Source: Alphaproteobacteria bacterium
GTDB taxonomy: Bacteria; Pseudomonadota; Alphaproteobacteria; Micropepsales; Micropepsaceae
Reading direction: 5' to 3'
Assembly (NCBI GenBank): GCA_003131925.1
Contig: PKWC01000047.1
Span: forward strand, 1 to 9,452
Length of the DNA: 9,452 bases
A program made the translations under genes and the position numbers. Positions 1-5,828 of the stretch are shown in pieces (the first letter of the stretch is position 1; the number at the start of each line of letters is the position of its first letter). Under the pieces are notes generated by a model that saw nothing but the letters and a program-made list of their open reading frames with translations, made no database searches and was not told the origin of the DNA.

Positions 1-2
1 GG

Positions 3-22
3 GTGCGTCTCGAAGGACGCAC
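3..22. repeat. REP-like intergenic hairpin at the window edge
   Basis: A perfect inverted repeat has arms GTGCGTC (3-9) and GACGCAC (16-22) around the hexamer TCGAAG. A T-G wobble could lengthen the stem to 8 bp and leave a CGAA tetraloop. No T-run follows on the plus strand, so a classical intrinsic terminator for a gene to the left is not supported. The sequence resembles the dispersed intergenic palindromes containing 'gcgtctcgaagga' that I recall from alphaproteobacterial genomes. That family resemblance is from memory and was not searched. Confidence 0.5.
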
Positions 23-57
23 TACGCCAATGCTACAAGCGATGTGGACGGGCGTAG
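22..57. promoter_or_regulatory. Inverted repeat just upstream of the lyase gene, possible operator or leader hairpin
   Basis: CTACGCC (22-28) and GGCGTAG (51-57) form a perfect 7-bp inverted repeat separated by 22 bp. It ends 8 bp before the Shine-Dalgarno GAGAGG (65-70) of the lyase gene. It could be a two-half-site operator or a hairpin in the leader RNA. No confident -35/-10 pair is visible in the 79 bases available, so the promoter may lie left of the window. The arm length is modest for GC-rich DNA and the repeat may be fortuitous. Confidence 0.25.
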
Positions 58-79
58 GCAAAAAGAGAGGCCGTATAAA

Positions 80-964
80 ATGACCAAGGACCTGCCGGTG
101 TGGCGCTCGATGCTGTTCGTGCCGGCGGACAGCGAACGAAAACTTGCGAAGGCAAAGTCTTCGCCAGCCGATGCACTCATTCTCGATCTCGAAGATTCTG
201 TTGCAGCCGAGAACAGGTCGCGCGCGCGGGGTCTCATGCGCGAGTTTGTTCCTCATGCTTCGGCGCGGAGCTGGGTGCGCATCAACCCCATCGCGAGCCC
301 GGACTACGCCGACGATCTCGAAGCGGTCGCTGCTGCGCCCCCCGCGGGCGTTGTCGTGCCCAAGCCCGATTCACCGCAATCATTACGCACGCTCGATGCA
401 GATCTCCTGACGCTGGAACGCGCGAACGGATTGCCCGAACGCGGCATCTTCGTCATTCCGGTGGCGAGCGAAACGCCAGCGGCCGTTTTGAATCTTCGGG
501 AATATCGAATTCCGCCCCCGCGCCTGCGGGCGCTCACATGGGGCGCCGAAGATCTGTCGGCAGCGCTTGGCGCCACTACAAACCGGAATGAACACGGCGA
601 ATTCGCTTTCACCTATTGCCTCGTGCGCTCGCTCTGCCTTCTCGCGGCGAAGGCGGCCGGTGTCGAAGCGGTCGAGACGCTTCATGCCGATTTCAAGGAT
701 TTCGCCGGGCTCGCGCGCGTCGCGCGCGCCGCGAACCGCGAGGGGTTCACGGGAATGCTCGCGATCCATCCCGATCAGGTCGAAGTGATCAACGCGGCCT
801 TCACGCCTTCGCTCGACGATGTCGAGCATGCACGCCGGGTGGTTGCGGCATTCGCGGACGGGGCGGGCGTCGCTTCGCTCGACGGCAAAATGCTCGACCG
901 GCCGCATCTGATCCAGGCCGAGCATGTGCTCGCGCTCGACGAGGCCGTCCGATCACGCGGGTGA
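80..964 (+). CDS. HpcH/HpaI aldolase / CitE-family CoA-ester lyase-like protein
   Basis: This encodes a 294-aa TIM-barrel protein of the CitE-like branch (citrate lyase beta subunit, malyl-CoA and citramalyl-CoA lyases or thioesterases). These cytoplasmic enzymes cleave or form the C-C bond of acidic acyl-CoA esters using Mg2+. Visible family blocks are RSMLFVPADSERKL near the N-terminus (9-22), LDLEDSV (35-41), the VRIN strand with Arg67 (66-69), VVPKPDS (92-98), SETP with Glu131, WGAEDL (154-159, likely metal-binding acids Glu157 and Asp158), AIHPDQ (228-233) and the C-terminal DGKMLDRPH (268-276). Length is typical for the family. The ATG at 80 is chosen over an in-frame upstream ATG at 44 because GAGAGG lies at 65-70, 9 bp before it, and the family motif starts soon after. 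Its 3' end overlaps that of the convergent transporter gene by 12 bp. The exact substrate cannot be deduced; stand-alone CitE homologues without CitD/CitF are usually not part of citrate lyase. Confidence 0.88.
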   Translation: MTKDLPVWRSMLFVPADSERKLAKAKSSPADALILDLEDSVAAENRSRARGLMREFVPHASARSWVRINPIASPDYADDLEAVAAAPPAGVVVPKPDSPQSLRTLDADLLTLERANGLPERGIFVIPVASETPAAVLNLREYRIPPPRLRALTWGAEDLSAALGATTNRNEHGEFAFTYCLVRSLCLLAAKAAGVEAVETLHADFKDFAGLARVARAANREGFTGMLAIHPDQVEVINAAFTPSLDDVEHARRVVAAFADGAGVASLDGKMLDRPHLIQAEHVLALDEAVRSRG

Positions 965-2974
965 ACGGCGCATCATCCACCCGTAAAGCACCGCGATCAG
1001 AAGCGTGAAGGCGGCGAGGCCGAGCAGATTGGCCGGCGCGAAATCTGCCGGCACAAGTCCGAGCGGCGCGTCGGTCGAGAGCGCCACGATCAATCCCGCA
1101 AGCAGCACGCCGAACAGGCTTTCGCCCACGATCATGCCCGAGGCGACGAGCACGCCCAGCCTCTTCGCGTGCGCAGGGTTCTTCGTGCGGGCGGCGCGCC
1201 TGTCGTACCAGTGGCCGATGACCGCACCGATCACGACGGGAAGCGTGGCCGACATCGGCAGATAGATTCCGATGCCGACCGCGAGCGGCGGCAGCCTGAG
1301 CCATTTGCGCGCGGCGAAGAATTCGTCGAGCGCTACTACGACGACACCGAGCGCCGTGCCGATCCCGAGCATCAGCCAGTTGAGTTTCTGCTCGATCACG
1401 CCTTGGGCCAGAGCCGAGATGAGACCGGCTTGTGGAGCGGGAAGGGGCTTTGCAACCGCAGCCGCAGAATGCGGCGCGCCCACAAAGCCATAGGCTTGCG
1501 CAAGCAGATTGAGCACGGGCGGAATCACGGCCGCGCCCGCGATGACACCCACCACCAGCGCCCATTGCTGCGCACTCGGCGTCGCCCCGACGAGCTGGCC
1601 GGTTTTCAGGTCCTGAAGATTATTGTTCGAGATCGTCGCGATGGCGAACACGATCGCGGTGGTGAACAGCGCATAGGCGACGAGCGCGCCGCGCGCGTCG
1701 GCGGACGGCTTGGCCACGACCACGAGCAGCGCTGCGCATGTCAGGATGGCGAGAATGCCGACGCCTGAGATCGGGCTGTTCGACGCGCCGATGAGACCGG
1801 CCATGTAACCGCAGATCGCCGCGACGAGGAAACCGCCGAAGAAGACGAAGGGCACCGCGGCCGCGACGAGCGCGACCGTCTTTGCCGCCAGCGGGGTCGG
1901 TGCGAGAAATTTTACCAAAATGAAGGCAATGACCAACAGGCAGATGATGGTCAGCGCGCCGATCCAGCCGGCGCCCATGTCGATGTCGCGCCGGTCAGAA
2001 GTGATGGTCTTCGCCGCGCGCGAAGCTGTCACTGTGGATGCCAGTCCGCGCGCGACAGGTCCCGCGAGCTTCAGGAGCGTCCAGATGGCCGCAACGCCGA
2101 TTGTACCGGCGCCAATGAAGCGCACCTGATGCGTCCATATATCCATCGCGCGGTCGCCGATCGCGCCCGGCGTAGCGGACGCCATCGAAGTGAGAAAAGG
2201 GACTGCGCCAGCCCAGGCGATGAGCAATCCGAGCAGCATCGCCATACCAACCGACAGGCCGACCAGGTAGCCCGCGCCGAGCAGCGCCAGCGAGAACGAC
2301 ATGTCGTATCCGCTGATGGCACCTGCGCCCACGCGGAAGAATTGTGTGACTTCGCCCGCGGCGATCCGCGTCGCGGCGAAAGCCGCAAGACCCGCCGCCG
2401 CGACTGCGCCATAAGTGACCGCGAGAAGGCCTTCGCGCGCGTCTGACGATGCGTCGCTCGTCACCGCTTCGCGTGCATGCGAGCCGACCTCGAGCACCTC
2501 CGCGGCGGCGACGCCTTCGGGATAGGGGAGGTCGGATGTCGTTACCATCGCGCGCCGGAGCGGGATGGTGAACAAGACGCCCAGAATGCCGCCCGAGGCG
2601 CAGATCAGGAACGAGGTCCAGAACGGGAAGCCTTGCCACCAGCCCACAATCACGAGTCCAGGCAGCACAAAGATGATCGCCGACAGAGTGCCCGCCGCGG
2701 AGGCGACCGTCTGCACGATGTTGTTCTCGAGGATGGTCGCGCCCTTGAAAGCCGAAAGCACCGCCATCGAGATCACGGCGGCGGGAATCGAGGTTGCAAA
2801 CGTCAGCCCGACCTTCAGGCCGAGATAGACATTGGCGGCGGTGAACACGGTGGTGATGAGAACGCCGAGAACGATTCCGCGGACGGACAGTTCGCGCTGC
2901 GGGGCGATGGGGAGCGATGGCGTTGAAATGGGGGACCTGCCGGCGAGTCGTGTGCCGCCGCACGATTCATCCAA
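953..2974 (-). CDS. OPT-family oligopeptide (or metal-chelate) transporter
   Basis: This is an inner-membrane transporter of the prokaryotic OPT family (the group that includes Myxococcus EspB), whose members move small peptides or metal-siderophore-like chelates by secondary transport. The 673-aa product has many hydrophobic helices. It carries family motifs NVYLGLKVG (48-56), ENNIVQTVASAAG (83-95), SDLPYPEG (147-154), GLIGASNSPISG (393-404), SNNNLQDLKTGQLVGATP (449-466) and ASGMIVGESL (611-620). Length is normal and no frameshift is seen. The only canonical in-frame start before the first helix is TTG at 2974, closely preceded by an in-frame TGA, with no strong Shine-Dalgarno; an ATG four bases downstream (2970) is out of frame. 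The start is therefore the least certain part. It is divergent from the rhomboid gene and convergent with the lyase gene. Substrate is unknown. Confidence 0.9.
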   Translation of the reverse strand: MDESCGGTRLAGRSPISTPSLPIAPQRELSVRGIVLGVLITTVFTAANVYLGLKVGLTFATSIPAAVISMAVLSAFKGATILENNIVQTVASAAGTLSAIIFVLPGLVIVGWWQGFPFWTSFLICASGGILGVLFTIPLRRAMVTTSDLPYPEGVAAAEVLEVGSHAREAVTSDASSDAREGLLAVTYGAVAAAGLAAFAATRIAAGEVTQFFRVGAGAISGYDMSFSLALLGAGYLVGLSVGMAMLLGLLIAWAGAVPFLTSMASATPGAIGDRAMDIWTHQVRFIGAGTIGVAAIWTLLKLAGPVARGLASTVTASRAAKTITSDRRDIDMGAGWIGALTIICLLVIAFILVKFLAPTPLAAKTVALVAAAVPFVFFGGFLVAAICGYMAGLIGASNSPISGVGILAILTCAALLVVVAKPSADARGALVAYALFTTAIVFAIATISNNNLQDLKTGQLVGATPSAQQWALVVGVIAGAAVIPPVLNLLAQAYGFVGAPHSAAAVAKPLPAPQAGLISALAQGVIEQKLNWLMLGIGTALGVVVVALDEFFAARKWLRLPPLAVGIGIYLPMSATLPVVIGAVIGHWYDRRAARTKNPAHAKRLGVLVASGMIVGESLFGVLLAGLIVALSTDAPLGLVPADFAPANLLGLAAFTLLIAVLYGWMMRRSPA

Positions 2975-3079
2975 ATCAGCGACACGTCAACGACCAGCGG
3001 TCTTTCCGCGGGGAGCATCGGAGATAGACATCGTATGAGAGTTGCGAACCCGATTCGCGCGCCTTCCTCAAAGTTGTCA

Positions 3080-3099
3080 TGGCCCGCGCAAGCGGGCCA
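3080..3099. repeat. Perfect REP-like palindrome with a GCAA tetraloop
   Basis: Arms TGGCCCGC (3080-3087) and GCGGGCCA (3092-3099) flank GCAA (3088-3091), giving an 8-bp perfect stem capped by a GNRA tetraloop if transcribed left to right. No T-run follows on either side, so an intrinsic terminator is unlikely. The place between divergent genes also argues against one. The motif is typical of short palindromic elements scattered between genes in alphaproteobacteria (recalled, not searched). Confidence 0.6.
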
Positions 3100-3189
3100 A
3101 CCAGATGGAACCGAAATTGAAGGTAGAGTTCCTGTGATGACTCGCATTGCTTTTGGGTTTCGGCTGAGTGGCCCGCTCGAGTTTACACT

Positions 3190-3214
3190 CCGGCCGCGCT
3201 CTCGCGCGGACCGG
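3190..3214. repeat. Imperfect GC-rich hairpin upstream of the rhomboid gene
   Basis: CCGGCCGCGC (3190-3199) can pair with GCGCGG + CCGG (3204-3209 and 3211-3214) around a TCTC loop, with one bulged A at 3210, for a 10-bp stem. It lies about 155 bp before the rhomboid start. It may be another dispersed palindrome or a structured leader. There is no T-tract. Confidence 0.4.
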
Positions 3215-3368
3215 GGTGGCGCGCCATGACAGAAGAAGGTGCGGTCGCGCGATTGGCAGCACGGCGAGTTTCCTTGCCGGCATTGTTTCCATGCGGGAGT
3301 TTGCCGGTTAACGTCCGGCAGGATTCGCGCCGAGAGTAGTTCTCATGCCGATGCATGCAGGTTAAACC

Positions 3369-4091
3369 GTGGCCTTTCTCGTGGAGGGTCGCCCGCGCCA
3401 ACCTTTCCTGCGCGCACCGGCCGTCGTCATCTGGCTGATCGCGGCGCTCATCGGTGCGCATGTGTTGCGCGTACTCGTTTTTTTCCGCCAGTCCGAAGCG
3501 CTGTTCCTCGCCTATGGCTTCGTGCCCGCGCGCTATTCGCAGAATTTTCTTGCGGTACATGGGGTTAACCCCGGCACCATTTTCGAGCGGGCCGTTCCCT
3601 TCGTCACCTACATCTTCCTGCATGGGAGCTTCATGCATGTCGCGATCAACAGCGTGTGGCTCCTCGCCTTCGGGCCCATCGTGGCGCGGCGGTTCGGCTC
3701 TCCCATGTTCCTCCTCTTCTTTTTCATATGCGGGCTCGCCGGCGCGGCGGCGCATCTGGTCTGCAATTGGGGATCGACGGCGCCGGTGATCGGTGCCTCG
3801 GCGGCGGTTTCCGGATTGATGGCAGCGGGATTTCGCATGCTGCCGGCTGCCTCACGGCACGCACGGCAGGATCTGGCGCCGCTATTTACGCCGCGCGTGC
3901 TTGTGTGGACCGCATTGTGGGTGGCCGTTAACGTGATCGCAGGACTTACAGGCTTGGGTACCGGGGGGGGCGTCCAGCTGATCGCATGGCAGGCTCATCT
4001 GGGCGGCTATGCGGCGGGCCTCGTACTGGCCGGGCCGTTCGAAGCGTTGGCGGCCAGAGGACAGACGAAGGAACCCGCGCCGGAGGCTTGA
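3369..4091 (+). CDS. Rhomboid family intramembrane serine protease
   Basis: A 240-aa polytopic inner-membrane protein of the rhomboid family, which cleaves transmembrane segments of other membrane proteins. Hydrophobic helices start at about residues 17-38. HGSFMHVAIN (85-94) gives His90 and Asn94, matching the HxxxN oxyanion motif of GlpG. GASAAVSG (142-149) supplies the nucleophile Ser144, and WQAHLGGYAAGL (207-218) supplies the catalytic His210. The dyad is complete, so the enzyme should be active. The start is GTG at 3369; an in-frame TAA at 3363-3365 excludes anything further upstream, and GTG 3381 is the only near alternative. AGG at 3358-3360 is a weak ribosome site. A G8 run (3963-3970, residues 199-201) lies nine residues before His210, and a T7 run lies at 3478-3484; slippage at either would inactivate the protein. 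It is followed 73 bp later by the DUF4389 gene, probably in one operon. Substrate unknown. Confidence 0.92.
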   Translation: MAFLVEGRPRQPFLRAPAVVIWLIAALIGAHVLRVLVFFRQSEALFLAYGFVPARYSQNFLAVHGVNPGTIFERAVPFVTYIFLHGSFMHVAINSVWLLAFGPIVARRFGSPMFLLFFFICGLAGAAAHLVCNWGSTAPVIGASAAVSGLMAAGFRMLPAASRHARQDLAPLFTPRVLVWTALWVAVNVIAGLTGLGTGGGVQLIAWQAHLGGYAAGLVLAGPFEALAARGQTKEPAPEA

Positions 4092-4164
4092 ACCGGCCGC
4101 CCGAAACCATAGATCAAGCGCGTGGCCGAGCGTGTTTGGTGCTCTGACGAACGTGAGGGACATC

Positions 4165-4467
4165 ATGACGGACTCTCATTCCGCGGACGGCGCGACGATC
4201 CCGCAGCCCACTCCCAAAACCGCATTTCCGGTTGTTCGGCTTCTCTATGCGCTTGGGTTTGCGCTGTTGGCATGGTTCGCGTTCTGGGCGCTTCTGTTGC
4301 TGAGCGCGGTCCAGTTCGCGGTTCTTCTCGTCACGGGCCGGGTGAATGCGGAATTGAAGACTTTCAATCTGAGCCTCTTGCAGTATCTTTGGGAGCTCTT
4401 CGCCTTCATCACATTCGTGCGCGATGACCAGCCTTTCCCGATCGGTCCTTTCCCCAAGCCGCAATAG
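4165..4467 (+). CDS. DUF4389 domain-containing small membrane protein
   Basis: A 100-aa protein with a polar, proline-containing N-terminus (1-20), a long hydrophobic segment (about 25-57), then the stretch LLVTGRVNAELKTFNLSLLQYLWELFAFITFVRDDQPFP split over residues 54-92. The pattern of a membrane helix, 'TGR-N' turn, amphipathic 'L-YLW' helix, 'FLTF/FITF' and a C-terminal acidic-P-F-P tail is characteristic of DUF4389 proteins, whose biochemical role is not established. The ATG at 4165 is chosen because GAGGGA (4155-4160) sits 4 bp before it; longer in-frame versions add only an Arg-rich tail typical of an out-of-frame shadow. Its last 44 bp overlap the PLP-enzyme gene. It probably resides in the inner membrane, perhaps tying the neighbouring enzyme or protease to it, but that is inference. 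Confidence 0.8.
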   Translation: MTDSHSADGATIPQPTPKTAFPVVRLLYALGFALLAWFAFWALLLLSAVQFAVLLVTGRVNAELKTFNLSLLQYLWELFAFITFVRDDQPFPIGPFPKPQ

Positions 4468-5617
4468 CGCCGTCGCAGCGTTCGAGCTTTCACCGGATTT
4501 CATTCACCTCAATCACGGCTCGTATGGCGCCGTGCCGCGCGAGGTGCGTCTGGAGCAGGAGCGTCTGCGCGCGGCCATCGAGCGCAATCCGACGGGCTAC
4601 TTTCAGGACGAATTCCCGGACGCCATGCGAAGCATGGCTGCGCATGTGGCGCGGCGGCTCGGCGGACGGAGCGAGGACTGGGTCTTCTGCGAGAATGCAA
4701 CGGCTGCGATCAGCGCGGTGCTTCATTCCCTGCCGCTCGAGTCGGGCGACGAGATCCTGACCACGTCTCACGCCTACGGTGCCGTGCTGAAGGCCATGAG
4801 TCTGGTGGCCGAAAGGCGTGGCGCGAAAATGCAAATCGCAACGTTGCCGCCTCTGCTGGAGCATGACGATCAGGTTGTCGAGGCGATGCGATCCGCGCTT
4901 GGCTCCCGCACGCGTCTTCTCGTTGTCGATCACATCACCTCGGCCACCGCCACCATTCTGCCGGTCAAGCGCATCGCGGAACTGGCGCGTGACTCGGGCG
5001 TGCCCGTCCTCATCGACGGTGCGCACGCGCCCGGCCAGATTGCGCTCAATGTCCCTCAAATCGGAGCGGACTGGTACACGGGCAATGCCCACAAATGGAT
5101 GTTTGCGCCGCGCGGTTGCGGGCTGCTGTGGACCACGCCGGCGCGTCACGGGCAAACCCGCCCCGCGGTGCTTTCGCACGGTACCGACCTGGGATACGCG
5201 GCAGCCTTCGATTGGGTCGGGACCCGCGACCCGACGCCGTGGCTTTGCTTCGAAGCGGCGGCGTGCGCGCATGACGGCTTGGGGGGCCCCGATCTCATGG
5301 CGCGCAATCGTGACGTTGCTGCCGATGGGGCCCGCATGATTGCCTCGGCGCTCGATGTGCAGGTCGCCGGCACGCCCGATACGCGCGCTGCGATGGCGGC
5401 CTTCATACTCAGCGAGCATGGCGGGGACGCTGAGCATGCCATGCGTTTCCGGCACGCTCTCGCTCACGAGCATCGCATTATGGCGCCCGCCTATGCCTTC
5501 GCGGACAGGCTCTGGCTGAGGATATCGGCGCAAATCTACAATGAACCCGCCGATTACGAGCGTCTCGTCCCGGCCTGCCAGGTGCTGCTCGCCGCTCGCG
5601 CTCCGGCCCTTGCTTAA
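4424..5617 (+). CDS. Class-V aminotransferase fold PLP enzyme, isopenicillin-N-epimerase-like
   Basis: A 397-aa cytoplasmic fold-type I PLP enzyme. Family signs are FIHLNHGSYGAVPREV (26-41), the PLP-phosphate region NATAAISAVL (91-100), TTSHAYGAV (113-121), VVDHITSATATILPV (167-181), LIDGAHAPGQ with Asp198 that contacts the pyridine nitrogen, GNAHKWMFAPRG with the Schiff-base Lys224, SHGTDLGYAAAFDWVGTRDP (251-270), and LRISAQIYN (365-373). The opening 'LNHGSYG' and the 'NAHKW' box match the CefD / hercynylcysteine-sulfoxide-lyase-like subgroup better than NifS/SufS. True reactions in this subgroup include epimerisation, C-S lysis and desulfuration, so the substrate is open. The start at 4424 is forced: no other ATG, GTG or TTG lies before the conserved N-terminal motif. 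It has no good Shine-Dalgarno, which fits translational coupling to the upstream DUF4389 gene. Stop TAA is followed at once by the palindrome GGGTCGACCC. Confidence 0.88.
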   Translation: MTSLSRSVLSPSRNSAVAAFELSPDFIHLNHGSYGAVPREVRLEQERLRAAIERNPTGYFQDEFPDAMRSMAAHVARRLGGRSEDWVFCENATAAISAVLHSLPLESGDEILTTSHAYGAVLKAMSLVAERRGAKMQIATLPPLLEHDDQVVEAMRSALGSRTRLLVVDHITSATATILPVKRIAELARDSGVPVLIDGAHAPGQIALNVPQIGADWYTGNAHKWMFAPRGCGLLWTTPARHGQTRPAVLSHGTDLGYAAAFDWVGTRDPTPWLCFEAAACAHDGLGGPDLMARNRDVAADGARMIASALDVQVAGTPDTRAAMAAFILSEHGGDAEHAMRFRHALAHEHRIMAPAYAFADRLWLRISAQIYNEPADYERLVPACQVLLAARAPALA

Positions 5618-5828
5618 GGGTCGACCCACGTTCTGTGTGGCATTCGGGGTACAATTCGCACGAATCGACATCCACGAGCGGGCTTGCCGACTAAATTCTT
5701 GCTCGCCGGCGCGGCGCAAACCTATCCTTTGACAGCAAATCAGTCGCCGCTGGGGCTGTTCGGGGTGCAGGACAGCCGGGTGTCCGGAAGAAATCGGGGC
5801 TCGGGCGAGCTGCAAAGGGGAGCTAGAA
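5618..5828. promoter_or_regulatory. Leader region of the TonB-dependent receptor gene
   Basis: This 211-bp gap probably holds the receptor promoter. It begins with the perfect 10-bp palindrome GGGTCGACCC (5618-5627). ATTCG/CGAAT (5654-5658, 5661-5665) is a short dyad that could be an operator half-site pair. A weak sigma70-like pair is TTGCTC (5699-5704) and TATCCT (5723-5728) with 18-bp spacing. A perfect TTGACA (5729-5734) has no matching -10. GGACA/TGTCC (5770-5774, 5781-5785) may fold in the leader RNA. The Shine-Dalgarno AAGGGGAG (5815-5822) is strong and fixes the receptor start. I see no recognisable Fur box. Confidence 0.35.

Larger units (their letters stand above)
2975..3368. other. 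394-bp divergent spacer between the OPT and rhomboid genes
   Basis: No supported gene lies here. The spacer must carry the 5' signals of two divergent genes, but I see no clean -35/-10 pair for either. A TTGACG hexamer on the minus strand lies about 12 bases before the TTG start, too close to serve it in the usual way. Structure present: GCGAA/TTCGC (3044-3048 and 3054-3058), the strong palindromes at 3080-3099 and 3190-3214, and TGCCGG/CCGGCA (3302-3307 and 3315-3320). A six-codon mini-ORF (ATG 3345 to TAA 3365) is in frame with the rhomboid gene and stops one codon before its GTG. Confidence 0.6.

Noticed and set aside
74..79. TATAAA directly before the lyase ATG, resembling a -10 box
   Set aside because: It lies between ribosome site and start codon, so transcription from it would begin inside the gene.
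3040..3060. GGTTCG-like motif on the minus strand suggesting a tRNA T-arm
   Set aside because: No acceptor, D or anticodon arms can be built around it.
3035..3229. Small plus-strand open frame in the divergent spacer
   Set aside because: It runs through the 3080-3099 palindrome and a second hairpin, has no good ribosome site and no recognisable sequence.
3226..3339. A 37-residue plus-strand frame starting MTEEGAVARLAARR
   Set aside because: No clear ribosome site, crosses a hairpin, and no similarity recognised; could be a leader peptide but nothing supports it.
5729..5734. Perfect TTGACA -35 hexamer upstream of the receptor
   Set aside because: No -10-like hexamer occurs 16-18 bp downstream, where the sequence is GC-rich.
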